Of a stretch of 64,000 nucleotides of DNA, positions 9,635-18,015 are shown in pieces. This DNA is from Myxococcales bacterium (GTDB lineage: Bacteria > Myxococcota_A > Polyangia > Polyangiales > Ga0077539). The position numbers and the translations under genes were made by a program. Below the pieces are notes generated by a model. It did not search any database and was not told the DNA's origin. It saw only the letters and a list, made by a program, of their open reading frames with translations. Numbering within the stretch: the first letter of the stretch is position 1; every line of letters starts with the position of its first letter. The stretch is from assembly GCA_030652255.1 (NCBI GenBank), contig JAUSAZ010000097.1:124001-188000 (forward strand). The letters run 5' to 3'.

Positions 9635-9967
9635 ATGCGTACTTCAACCCGGACGGTGATGGCGGTCGCGGCGGCGCTCTGCGCGGCGACCTTGTGGGGC
9701 GGCGAGGCAGCAGCCCAGGTGCCGCCCGCGGACCCGACGGCGACCCCGACGCCCGCGACGCCCAACCAGGAGGTCGCCGCGACGGTGCGCACGGAGAACG
9801 GCCGCCGGGTGTACGTGGCGAGCACCACCATCGAGGTGCGGGGGGAGATCCAGCGTCCCTACGCGTTCTCGGTTTCGGGCCGATCAAGCCTTGGCTACTC
9901 GTACTTCGAGGCGCCCATCCACTTCATCCGCGAGATCGTGGACGCGGTGCGGCGGGCGCCCTTCTGA
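9635..9967 (+). CDS. Small exported protein, GltF-like
   Basis: A 110-residue protein with a signal peptide (MRTSTRTVMAVAAALCAATL, cleavage near GEAAAQ). A Pro/Thr linker follows, then a short beta-rich domain reading VYVASTTIEVRGEIQRPYAF and a tail YFEAPIHFIREIVDAVRRAP. ATG 9635 is chosen over GTG 9611, which overlaps the previous stop. GAAGGA at 9623-9628 is well placed for 9635, and the intervening codons ATA and CGA are atypical here. Its place between the AglT-like and PglI-like genes, and its small exported form, match GltF in the Myxococcus glt order D-E-F-G. Sequence identity to GltF itself could not be checked. Confidence 0.75.
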   Translation: MRTSTRTVMAVAAALCAATLWGGEAAAQVPPADPTATPTPATPNQEVAATVRTENGRRVYVASTTIEVRGEIQRPYAFSVSGRSSLGYSYFEAPIHFIREIVDAVRRAPF

Positions 9968-9971
9968 CCCC

Positions 9972-10002
9972 CTGACGACCGCGGGGAACCTTCCGCTACG
10001 GT
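9972..10002 (+). promoter_or_regulatory. Possible sigma70-like promoter for the PglI/GltG-like gene
   Basis: CTGACG (9972-9977) and TACGGT (9997-10002) are separated by 19 bp. Predicted transcription starts near 10009, leaving a leader of about 35 nt that contains ACGGAG before ATG 10044. TACGGT also occurs as the -10 of the ssb and PP2C promoters in this window. Confidence 0.35.
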
Positions 10003-10043
10003 CGCGGTCAGAGTCGGTGATAGATGTTGAACGTACGGAGGCG

Positions 10044-11540
10044 ATGACGATGGCCCAGCAGACACAACCCCCGCGCGGAGGAAAGCCCGGCGCGATGACC
10101 CAGGCGATGGCCGCGCAGAAGGTGGCCACCGGCCCGAAGGTGCTGCGCATCGGCGTGATGCAGGGCACCCGGATGTCCGAGGAGCGGATCATCCGCGACC
10201 GGGCGTCGGTCAGCGTGGGCACCACCGAGCGCAACACCTTCACCGTGGCGTCGTCGGAGCTCCCTTCGAGCTTCGAGCTCTTCACAATGGCGGGCGGTCA
10301 GTACCAGCTCAACTTCACCGACAAGATGGAGGGGCAGCTCGCGCTGGCGGAGGGCATCAAGAAGCTCGCCGACCTGCGCAGCAACCCGAGCACGAAGCGC
10401 GGCCCGACGGGCTGGCAGGTGCCGCTGGCGGAGACCTCGCGCGGCAAGATCCAGCTGGGCGGGGTGATGTTCCTGTTCCAGTTCGTGGTGCCGCCGCCGC
10501 CGCAGCCGAAGCCCCAGCTCCCCGCGGCCATCCGCGCCGGCTGGGTCAAGAACATCGACTGGACCTACAACGCCTGCTTCTCGGCCTTCCTCGTCCTCGC
10601 CATCGCGAGCATCGCGTACGTCGAGTACGTGTACGACCCCATCGTCGACGACGAGCTCTCCCTCGACGACTCGCGCCTCGTGCGCCTGCTCGCGACGCCG
10701 CCCCCGGTCGATGAGCCCGAGCCCACGCCCGAGGCCGAGGCCAACCCGGCCGACACCGCGGCCAACGCCCCCGCGGCCGCGGCGCCGACCGAGCACCGGC
10801 CCGCCCCGTCCGCGGCCGAGCGCGAGGCCAGCCGCACCGCCGCCGCCGAGCGCCGCAGCGAGGCCGCCACCGCCGCCGCCAACCGCGCGGTCGACGCGGC
10901 CCTCTCGGCCCTCAACAACAGCGCCGAGTTCGCGGCCCTCACCGGCGCCAACGACACCGGCCGCGGCAGCGCCCGCGACGCCCTCGGCCAGGGCGGCCTC
11001 ATGGCCGGCACCGAGCGCGACCTCGCCAACGTCGGCGGCATCTCCGCCGCCAGCGGCCAGGTGGGCGTGCGCCGCGGGGGCATCGCCTCGGCGGGCGGCG
11101 GCGGCCTCGGCGGTCGCGGCCTCGGCCAGGGCGGCGCGGTCGCCTCGAGCGGCAACGCCATCGGCAGCGGCCAGGAGATCGTGCGCGAGCGCGTCATCCG
11201 CGGCAACGCCGACATCGGCAGCGGCGACTCGACCGGCGGCGAAGGCCAGGTCGACGCCAACGCGGTCGCGCGCATCATCCGCGGCCAGATCGGCGGCATC
11301 CGGGGCTGCTACGAGCGCGAGCTCCGCAACAACCCCACCCTCGCGGGTCGCCTCGAGATGAACTTCACCATCGGCGCCAGCGGGCGCATCACCCGCATCT
11401 CCGCGGGCGGCCCGCTCGCCTCCTCGTCGCCGGCCGTCGGGTCGTGCGTGAGCTCGCGCCTCCGCGGCCTGGTGTTCCCGACCCCGGAGGGTGGCAGCGT
11501 GGAGTTCTCCTTCCCGTTCACCTTCACGCCCGGCAGCTGA
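10044..11540 (+). CDS. FHA-like / transmembrane / TonB-C protein, PglI/GltG-like (AgmX/PglI C-terminal domain)
   Basis: A 498-residue protein. Residues about 28-165 form a cytoplasmic beta-rich, FHA-like module (KVLRIGVMQG, then SVSVGTTERNTF and GKIQLGGVMFLFQFVVPPPP). One transmembrane helix (about 185-205, CFSAFLVLAIASIAYVEYVY) follows. Then come a long Ala/Glu-rich and Gly-rich periplasmic spacer and a C-terminal TonB-like domain with the AgmX/PglI signature (IRGQIGGIRGCYERELRNNP ... FTIGASGRITRI). This matches GltG/PglI, an inner-membrane protein of the Glt gliding machinery whose TonB-like end reaches across the periplasm. ATG 10044 or ATG 10050 can serve as start; GGAG lies at 10037-10040. 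It has its own candidate promoter and is followed by a strong terminator, so the cluster ends here. Confidence 0.88.
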   Translation: MTMAQQTQPPRGGKPGAMTQAMAAQKVATGPKVLRIGVMQGTRMSEERIIRDRASVSVGTTERNTFTVASSELPSSFELFTMAGGQYQLNFTDKMEGQLALAEGIKKLADLRSNPSTKRGPTGWQVPLAETSRGKIQLGGVMFLFQFVVPPPPQPKPQLPAAIRAGWVKNIDWTYNACFSAFLVLAIASIAYVEYVYDPIVDDELSLDDSRLVRLLATPPPVDEPEPTPEAEANPADTAANAPAAAAPTEHRPAPSAAEREASRTAAAERRSEAATAAANRAVDAALSALNNSAEFAALTGANDTGRGSARDALGQGGLMAGTERDLANVGGISAASGQVGVRRGGIASAGGGGLGGRGLGQGGAVASSGNAIGSGQEIVRERVIRGNADIGSGDSTGGEGQVDANAVARIIRGQIGGIRGCYERELRNNPTLAGRLEMNFTIGASGRITRISAGGPLASSSPAVGSCVSSRLRGLVFPTPEGGSVEFSFPFTFTPGS

Positions 11541-11564
11541 TCGCGGCCTCGCGCGAGGGCGCAG

Positions 11565-11613
11565 ACGCCCCGGAGGGAGAGGTCGAGGCCTCTCTCCCGG
11601 GGCGTTTCTCTTT
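11565..11613 (+). terminator. Rho-independent terminator of the envelope cluster
   Basis: A 17-bp stem with one mismatch: the left arm starts ACGCCCCGG at 11565 and the right arm ends CCGGGGCGT near 11605, with a small TCGA-centred loop. It is followed by TTTCTCTTT and sits 25 bp after the stop of the PglI-like gene. Confidence 0.85.
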
Positions 11614-11637
11614 GGGGGGGAGCCGCGGGCGCGGCGG

Positions 11638-12867
11638 TCAGTCGCAGGGGGCGGGGGAAGGCAGGCGGCAAGGGCGGCAGGCGCGCGCGGCCTGGCCCAT
11701 GTTGCTGGGGCGCGACAGGGTGATCCCGTCGCAGATGGGCGCCGCCGTCGGGCAGTCCGAGTTGATGTTGCAGGGCGCGGTGCAGTAGCCCGCCGTGGCG
11801 GAGGTGCCGACGCAGAGCACGTTGCGGCAGGTGCTCGCCCCGTTGGGGTTGCACGCTCCGCCGATGGCCGTGACGGCGGAGGGAGCCGGCGGGGCGCAGG
11901 CGAAGTCCATGCGGTCGGCGAAGTAGTTGAGCCGCGGGACGCACGCGGTGTCTGCCGCGCAGTCGCCGTCGCGGGCGCAGGAGGGCGCGCACACCCCGAG
12001 CGTCGTGAGCGGCCCCATCGACACCGGCTGGTAGAACACGTTGATGCAGCGCTGGTTGGCGCCGCGGGCCTGGCAGAGCGCGTCGCCCGCCTCGCCGACG
12101 GGGCACGCGACGGTGCAGCGGCTGTTGGAGCACACGCCGCTCTGGCAGTCGCCGCCGTTGCCACACATGGCGCCGAAGGCCCCGGCGCCCGGCGGGGGCT
12201 CGCAGTGGAAGCAGCGGCGCGTGACGATGGCGCCCGCGTCGTTGACGCCCGCGTCGGGGCCGCCGCCGCAGACGAAGGGGCCGCCGCACGACTGGCCCGC
12301 GGGGCAGTCCTCGGCGCGGTTGCACTCGCCCGGGTCGCGCATCGAGGGCGCGCGGCAGGTGCCGGCCTCGCAATACCCGCCCCCGTAACACCCGCGCGTG
12401 ACGCAGCAGGCCTGGCCGGGCATGCCGCAGTTCATGGGCGGGGTGAAGGCGTCCGTGGGGGCGCCGCCGTCGCCGGGCACGGCGCCCGAGTCGGTGAGCC
12501 CGAGGTCGGTGCCCGGCGGGACGTCCACGGGCACGCCGAGGTCGGTGAAGGCGCTGTCACCGGGGGTGACCGCGTCGCTGGTGGTGGCGTCGTTGCCCGA
12601 GGGGCCGAGGTCGGTGGCCGCGCCGCTGTCAGCGCCCGGCGGAACGCAGCGCGCGCTGGCGCCGGAGCCCACGCAGGTCTCGGTCGCCGCGCAGGCGGGG
12701 TTGCAGGGGCTGACGCAGGTTCCGCTCGGCGAGCACACCGTGCCCGCGCGGCACTCGGGGAAGCACATCGGGCCGATGACCGTGGGGTCGTCGTCGCTGC
12801 ACCCGCCCAGGGTCCAGGCTGCGAGGATCCACGCGTACGCCCATCGAGACCGGTGCCGTGCCTTCAT
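11638..12867 (-). CDS. Cys-rich lipoprotein of unknown function
   Basis: A 409-residue protein with a lipoprotein signal (WAYAWILAAWTLGGC, lipobox LGGC). Residues about 30-75 hold paired-Cys modules (CFPECRAGTVC, CNPACAATETC). An Asp/Gly/Pro-rich linker of roughly 80 residues follows, then a region with many Cys pairs (CGMPGQACCVTRGCYGGGYC, CVPRLNYFADRMDFACAP, CRPCRLPSPAPC). Disulphide-stabilised Cys-rich lipoproteins of this style are common in Myxococcota and are generally uncharacterised. ATG 12876 is a possible alternative start. It is divergent from the FGE-like gene with only 68 bp between starts, so the pair probably shares a control region. Confidence 0.85.
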   Translation of the reverse strand: MKARHRSRWAYAWILAAWTLGGCSDDDPTVIGPMCFPECRAGTVCSPSGTCVSPCNPACAATETCVGSGASARCVPPGADSGAATDLGPSGNDATTSDAVTPGDSAFTDLGVPVDVPPGTDLGLTDSGAVPGDGGAPTDAFTPPMNCGMPGQACCVTRGCYGGGYCEAGTCRAPSMRDPGECNRAEDCPAGQSCGGPFVCGGGPDAGVNDAGAIVTRRCFHCEPPPGAGAFGAMCGNGGDCQSGVCSNSRCTVACPVGEAGDALCQARGANQRCINVFYQPVSMGPLTTLGVCAPSCARDGDCAADTACVPRLNYFADRMDFACAPPAPSAVTAIGGACNPNGASTCRNVLCVGTSATAGYCTAPCNINSDCPTAAPICDGITLSRPSNMGQAARACRPCRLPSPAPCD

Positions 12868-12935
12868 AGCCTCCATTGGCTATCACGGCGGGGTCGCGGC
12901 GGTCATCGGCGCGTTCTGCTAGGGTCGGCGCCGTC

Positions 12936-13682
12936 ATGGCGCGCGGACGACTCCACGCAACCCTCACCTACGGCGGCCTCGCGGTCCTCTCGGTGGCGTC
13001 CATGGGCTTCGTCGGCGGGCGGCGCCGCGGGTGCCCCGCGGGGATGATCGCCGTCGCGGGGGAGTACTGCATCGACCGCTACGAGGCCTCGCTCGTCGAG
13101 CTCCTGCCCCGCGGGCGCACCCGGCCGTGGAGCCCCTTCGTGACGCCTCCTCCGCGGCGGCGGATGCGGGCCGTCGCGCGGGCGAGGGCCTTCCCCCAGG
13201 GGTACATCTCGCAGGTGCAGGCCCGGGCGGCGTGCCGCGCGGCGGGGCGGCGGCTCTGCGCCGAGCCGGAGTGGGTGCGCGCCTGCAAGGGGCCCACGCC
13301 GAGCGCGTGGCCTTACGGGCCCAGGTATGTTCCGCGGCGGTGCAACGACGGGCGCGAGGGGCCCGTGCGGCGCATCTTCGGCATGGGCGACGTCTTCCAC
13401 GAGACGCAGATGAACGACCCGCGGCTCAACCAGCTGCCGGGCACGCTCGCCCGCACCGGGGCGCACGCGCGCTGCCGCAACCGCTACGGGGTCTTCGACA
13501 TGGTGGGCAACCTCCACGAGTGGGTCGAGGCGACCACCCGCGGCGGGCACGGGGTGTTTCGCGGCGGGTACTACGTCGACGTGCACGTGAACGGCTCGGG
13601 CTGCGACTACGCCACCCGCGCGCACAACCCGAGCTACCACGACTACTCCATCGGCTTCCGCTGCTGCGCCGACCTGCGCTGA
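12936..13682 (+). CDS. Exported formylglycine-generating-enzyme-like (SUMF1/FGE-sulfatase) domain protein
   Basis: A 248-residue protein with an N-terminal signal or anchor (TLTYGGLAVLSVASMGFVGG). The FGE-sulfatase fold follows: entry motif GMIAVAGEYCIDRYEASL, middle motif AACRAAGRRLCAEPEWVRAC, then YGVFDMVGNLHEWVEAT, VFRGGYYV and the terminal SIGFRCC. These are hallmark blocks of the C-type-lectin-like SUMF1 superfamily. The paired catalytic Cys of true formylglycine-generating enzymes is not clearly present; Cys positions here look structural. A non-enzymatic binding or structural role is therefore as likely as sulfatase activation, and no sulfatase gene is in the window. TAGGGT lies 9 nt upstream of the ATG and no Shine-Dalgarno is seen, so the transcript may be nearly leaderless. 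Confidence 0.85.
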   Translation: MARGRLHATLTYGGLAVLSVASMGFVGGRRRGCPAGMIAVAGEYCIDRYEASLVELLPRGRTRPWSPFVTPPPRRRMRAVARARAFPQGYISQVQARAACRAAGRRLCAEPEWVRACKGPTPSAWPYGPRYVPRRCNDGREGPVRRIFGMGDVFHETQMNDPRLNQLPGTLARTGAHARCRNRYGVFDMVGNLHEWVEATTRGGHGVFRGGYYVDVHVNGSGCDYATRAHNPSYHDYSIGFRCCADLR

Positions 13683-13692
13683 CCGCGGGGCC

Positions 13693-16600
13693 TCAGCGCT
13701 GCGGGGCCACCGGCTCGAGCAGGAAGTCGTCGACCATGATGTGGCCCCAGCCGCCGGTGGCGTTGTCGTAGATCTCCAGGGTCGCGCGGCGGCCGCGCCA
13801 CTCGCGCACGTCCCAGTAGACGCGGTGCATTCCCTCGGTGTCCTTGCCCGCGGCGCGGCGCACCGCGAGGCCGCCCACCATCAGCCGGACGCCGAGCTCC
13901 TCGACGTTGGATCCGCCGCCGATGAGGAAGGAGATCGCGTCGGTGGTGAGGGTGAACTCCCGCGACCGGAGGGTGCCCACGGCGGCGTCGCCGGCGCGGT
14001 TGAAGGAGGTCGCGTAGCGCTGGCCCCGCCAGCCGTTGACGAAGGTCTGACCCGTGGGGAGGTCGTGCACCGGGCCGAGGTTGAAGGCGGTGCCGGTGGC
14101 GGTCCAGCCGGTGTAGCGGGGCACCTCGAAGGAGCCCTCGACGGCGTCGAAGGGGGGCACACCCCGGCGCCACGGGGCGAGCACGCCGACGCGGGCGCAG
14201 TCACCCTCGCCGGGGCGGTGGGGGCGCCCCGCGAGCGCCGCGAAGGCCTGCGCGAAGTCCGGGTCCCACGCCTCGCGGCAGGACACCGTGGCGGCCAGGC
14301 GGCGCGCCTCCTCGACCTCGCCGCGGGCGAGGTATCCCCGCGCGGTCACCAGCCGGGCCCAGGCGCCGCGGGGCTCGATGCCGGTGCGGTCGACCATCGC
14401 CGCGGCGTCGACCGAGCGCCCCACGGAGCCGAGCATCACCAGGGCGTCGTGGTAGTCCGTATGCTCCTCGCCGGCCTCGGGGAGGTGCGCGAGCGCGGCG
14501 GCGGCGTTGCGGTAGGCCGCCACCTCCCGGCCGCCGTCGTACTCGTGACGGCGCTGCGCGCGCAGGTTCTCGGCGCGGCGGCGCATCCAGCTGCGGCGCG
14601 GGTCGAGCAGCACCGCGTCGCGGGCGAGGGTGAAGGCCTCCTCGATCTGCCCGGAGCGCTCGGCGGTGCGTGAGCGCTCGGCCATGCGCTCGGCGACGCG
14701 CTGCACCAGCGAGGCGGTCCCCGGGTCGCGGCGGCCGAAGCGCAGGGCCTCGGCGGCGAGCTCCGTCGCCATCGCGAACTGCGACCGCGTGGCGAGGGTG
14801 AGCCCGTGCTCGGCGAGGGCGCGGGCGTAGCGGGACACCAGCAGCCGGGCGTCGGTCTCGGTCTCGTCGAGGGCGCGCAGGCGGAGCGACAGCACCAGCC
14901 GGCGCGCGTCGTGGAGGCGGTTGTGGGCGAGGAGGTCGTCCATGGTGGCGCGGAGCAGGTCGAGCTCGCGCCGGGCCTCGCCGCGGGCGACGGTGACGGT
15001 GCCCAGGGTCGCCTCGGCCTGGTCGTTGCGCCAACGGATCTCGTAGCGCCCCGCGGGGAGCACGAGGCGCGCCCGGGACCACGGACGCTCGCCCGCGAAG
15101 AGGCCCGACGCCGGCACGATGTCGCCCATCACGCGGAGCGGCACCGAGACCCGCGCTCCGCCTTGGAGGGGCTCGGCGACGATGCTCCCCGGCACGGCCT
15201 CGTTGGCGTGCGCGTAGGTGACCTCGACGCGAAGCGCGCCGCCGGGGTCGAGCCCCCGCGCGGAGAGGGTGTAGCCCTCGATGCGGCCGTTGGGGCCCGA
15301 GGAGAAGCGCGGGCCCTGGTGGGCCTCCTCGGTCCACGGGGCGGCGAGGGACTCGCGGCGGACGTAGTTGCTGGCGTCGTCGTGCTCGGTGCCGATGTAG
15401 CCCGGGAGGCGCAGGTAGGCCTCCTCGAGCTCCTCGAGGCGCTCGAGGTTGACCGCGGCGTACCAGGCGCCGTGGAGGTGCACGAAGGTCGGGCGGCGCT
15501 CGTGGAAGATGGCCTCGCGCATCCCCGGCTCGTCCTGCGGGTGCGTGCGCGCGATGGCGACGTCGCCGAGGCCGAAGAGGTCGATGACCTCGAGGCCCGA
15601 GTCGTAGCTCATGCCGCCGACGTCGGGGTCCAGCACCGAGGCGTTGCGGAGGTCGAGGGTGCGGGCGGCGGCGGCGAAGTACCGGGCGCGGCCGCGGACG
15701 ACGGAGAACTCCAGGGTGTCGTGGTGGCGCGTGCTGGTGAAGCGCGCGGGGTGGTGGTGCGTCGTCTCCTTGATGACCAGCCACGCGGCGAAGGGCGTGA
15801 GCGCGATGGCGACCGGGGCGCGCAGGCTGCGGGGGGCGGCCACGACGACGACCCGGGCGAGGGCGCGAACGCCCTCGGCGAAGCCCAGCGCCAGCAGCGG
15901 GAGCCCGTAGGTGAGGAAGCGCCACTCCTCCATCCAGTCGCCGTGGGAGTAGACCGGGAAGAAGAGCCCGGCGGCGATGCTGAGCAGGAGGGCGACGCGG
16001 GCGACCGGGGCGCGCAGCGCGAGGAGCAGCGCGGGGACGAGCGCGAGGGCGCGGGTGAGGTCGTAGGTGCGGATGAACTGACGGAGGTAGACCCAGCCGG
16101 CGGAGTCGAACTTCGTGAGGTCCTTACCGAAGTCGAAGGTGCGCTTCTTCGTGTAGAAGCTGTTGGGGAAGGGCCACGCGAAGTAGGCGAGGCGGAAGAG
16201 CTCGAGCGCGCCGACCATCAGGGCGAGGGTGAGGGCCCAGGTGAGGTCCTGCTTGCGGGGCTTGCCGGTGACGATGCGCATCCCGCGGGCGAGGGCGACC
16301 GCGACGGCGTAGAGGGCGCCGTCGGGGCGCGTGGCGAAGAGCAGCCCGAGGGTGACCGACGACCAGGGGAAGCGCGCGCCGTCGTGCTCCTCCCACGCGA
16401 GCGCGGTGAGGGTCGCCGCCGCCAGGAACTGGAAGAGCCCGTTCTCCAGGCCCGCGGCGGTCCAGAGGGCGGAGTGGGCGAAGGTCGCGGCGATAAGCGG
16501 GGCGACGAGGTCGAAGTAGCGCGGGCGGCGCTGGTAGGCCACCGCGGGGAAGGCCGCGATGGCGCAGAGCGCGAAGCCCGCGAAGGCCAGGCCCAGGACC

Positions 16601-16872
16601 TTGGAGAGGGTCTCGTGGGTGACGCCGAGGCCGTCGGCGGGGGCGAGCAGGAGGATCCAGAGGAAGTTGGTGGCGGCCTCGACGCGCTCGGCGCCGGGGG
16701 TGAGCACGAGGCCGTCGCCGTTCCAGAGGTTGCGGGCGTAGGAGTAGGAGATGCCCGCGTCGTCGACGGTGAAATCCCAGGAGCGTCCGACGTTGGCGCC
16801 GAAGAAGCAGAGCACGGCGCCCAGCAGCGCGAGCCATGGGAGGGTCGGGGCGAAGGCGCTCGGGCGGCGCAT
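13693..16872 (-). CDS. Large GT-C-type membrane protein with TPR-like C-terminal region
   Basis: A 1059-residue protein. The first 370 residues are polytopic (about ten hydrophobic segments, e.g. LPWLALLGAVLCFFGANVG, WALTLALMVGALELFRLAYF). They carry the GT-C signature in the first periplasmic loop, DFTVDDAGISYSYARNLWNG, whose Asp pair is the usual catalytic site of lipid-phosphate-sugar glycosyltransferases. The large soluble C-terminal half has helical repeats and a final beta domain beginning near EGSFEVPRYTGWTATGTAFN. Glycosyl transfer at the outer face of the inner membrane is inferred from the fold; donor and acceptor are unknown. It lies 56 bp downstream of a small kinase gene on the same strand and may belong to that operon. 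Its stop is 10 bp from the convergent FGE-like gene. Confidence 0.8.
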   Translation of the reverse strand: MRRPSAFAPTLPWLALLGAVLCFFGANVGRSWDFTVDDAGISYSYARNLWNGDGLVLTPGAERVEAATNFLWILLLAPADGLGVTHETLSKVLGLAFAGFALCAIAAFPAVAYQRRPRYFDLVAPLIAATFAHSALWTAAGLENGLFQFLAAATLTALAWEEHDGARFPWSSVTLGLLFATRPDGALYAVAVALARGMRIVTGKPRKQDLTWALTLALMVGALELFRLAYFAWPFPNSFYTKKRTFDFGKDLTKFDSAGWVYLRQFIRTYDLTRALALVPALLLALRAPVARVALLLSIAAGLFFPVYSHGDWMEEWRFLTYGLPLLALGFAEGVRALARVVVVAAPRSLRAPVAIALTPFAAWLVIKETTHHHPARFTSTRHHDTLEFSVVRGRARYFAAAARTLDLRNASVLDPDVGGMSYDSGLEVIDLFGLGDVAIARTHPQDEPGMREAIFHERRPTFVHLHGAWYAAVNLERLEELEEAYLRLPGYIGTEHDDASNYVRRESLAAPWTEEAHQGPRFSSGPNGRIEGYTLSARGLDPGGALRVEVTYAHANEAVPGSIVAEPLQGGARVSVPLRVMGDIVPASGLFAGERPWSRARLVLPAGRYEIRWRNDQAEATLGTVTVARGEARRELDLLRATMDDLLAHNRLHDARRLVLSLRLRALDETETDARLLVSRYARALAEHGLTLATRSQFAMATELAAEALRFGRRDPGTASLVQRVAERMAERSRTAERSGQIEEAFTLARDAVLLDPRRSWMRRRAENLRAQRRHEYDGGREVAAYRNAAAALAHLPEAGEEHTDYHDALVMLGSVGRSVDAAAMVDRTGIEPRGAWARLVTARGYLARGEVEEARRLAATVSCREAWDPDFAQAFAALAGRPHRPGEGDCARVGVLAPWRRGVPPFDAVEGSFEVPRYTGWTATGTAFNLGPVHDLPTGQTFVNGWRGQRYATSFNRAGDAAVGTLRSREFTLTTDAISFLIGGGSNVEELGVRLMVGGLAVRRAAGKDTEGMHRVYWDVREWRGRRATLEIYDNATGGWGHIMVDDFLLEPVAPQR

Positions 16873-16928
16873 GGGCGGCGGAACCTAAACCGGGAACGGG
16901 GCGTCTGTCGCGCGAGACCGACGCGAAG

Positions 16929-17927
16929 TCAGCCCGCGACCTCGCGGAAGATGCGCGCGAGGTTCATGGAGGTGAGCGCGTCGCAGCGCACCTCGAAGGG
17001 TCGGGCCTGGAGGTACGCCGCGAAGATGGGGCCGTCGTCGGGCCAGAGGCCGGGGTCGAGCGCGAGGCCCACGAAGGGGCGCATCGCGGCGGGGAGCTTG
17101 GGGAGCAGCGCGTCGAGGCGCGCGCGGGCCAGGCGAAGCACCTCGCGCTTGGCCTCGATGCCGACGGAGCGGTCGGCCATGCGGATGACCTCGGCGTGGC
17201 CCCAGGGGCGCTCGCCCGTCACGGCCTGGGCGCCCATGAGCGCGAGGGCGACGAGGTCGCGGTGGCGGAGGTACATCCGCCGGTCGCGGGGATCGGCGCT
17301 CTCGACGAGGGGCGAGGAGACCAGGAAGTTGAGGTGCGTCCAGTCGGGGGTGACGAGGTCGAGCCCGACGGGGAGGGGGTCGATGAGGGTGACCTTGCCT
17401 TCGTCGTCGAAGAGGACGTTCTCGGGCTTCAGGTCGCCGTGCGGCCAGTGCAGGTCGTGGAGCTGGTGGATCTCCTCGGCGAGCCGCGCGACATCCTTCG
17501 TGGAGGTCGGGTCGAGCACGCGCCCCCGGAGCCGGGGCATCACGTAGGCCTGCCGGGCATCGACGGCGAACTGCGAGGTGACGGTGATGACCGACGGGTG
17601 CTCGGCCTCACGGATGCGGCTGACCTCGCCGAGCAGCACGCGGTTGCATCGACCGAGCTCGGTGGGCGGGATGAAGCGCGGGCCGAGGCCCTCCTCGGAG
17701 AGCTTCGGGGCGCGCAGCCGGTGCACCGTCTTCTCCCCGAGGGCGCCGTCGTGCTCGCCGGTGTGGGGCCAGGCCACCTTCACCGCGACGGGCTTCGACT
17801 CGTAGGTGGCGGCGAACACCACCCCGATGCCACCGCGACCGAGCACGCCTTCGACGGTGTAGCCCCGGACATCGAGCGCGCTGATGGCGTCGATGTACTC
17901 GCTGGAGATGACTCGGAGGGACGTCAC
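16929..17927 (-). CDS. Small cytosolic Ser/Thr protein kinase
   Basis: A 332-residue single-domain kinase. Visible motifs are the Gly-rich loop GRGGIGVVF, the Lys in PVAVKVAWP, the catalytic loop HGDLKPENVLFDDEG, and IDP in place of DFG. No transmembrane segment or extra sensory domain is seen. HGDLKPEN instead of HRDLKPEN makes it a non-RD kinase, which would not rely on canonical activation-loop phosphorylation. GTG 17927 is chosen because codons further upstream (GTT ACA, GCA) lose the GC-rich third-position bias and overlap the preceding kinase gene. It follows the kinase-ATPase-TPR gene by 88 bp on the same strand, suggesting one signalling operon. Confidence 0.85.
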   Translation of the reverse strand: MTSLRVISSEYIDAISALDVRGYTVEGVLGRGGIGVVFAATYESKPVAVKVAWPHTGEHDGALGEKTVHRLRAPKLSEEGLGPRFIPPTELGRCNRVLLGEVSRIREAEHPSVITVTSQFAVDARQAYVMPRLRGRVLDPTSTKDVARLAEEIHQLHDLHWPHGDLKPENVLFDDEGKVTLIDPLPVGLDLVTPDWTHLNFLVSSPLVESADPRDRRMYLRHRDLVALALMGAQAVTGERPWGHAEVIRMADRSVGIEAKREVLRLARARLDALLPKLPAAMRPFVGLALDPGLWPDDGPIFAAYLQARPFEVRCDALTSMNLARIFREVAG

Positions 17928-18015
17928 GGTTGCCCGCAGTGTAACGGGGGCCGCGGGCGGATTGGCAACAATCGGCGCAGCGCCGGCGGGGCGCTTGACG
18001 TGGTCGGAGCCTGGC

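Noticed and set aside
14806-17547. A 913-codon plus-strand frame over the GT-C and kinase genes
   Set aside because: The opposite strand carries clear kinase and GT-C motifs; this frame has none.
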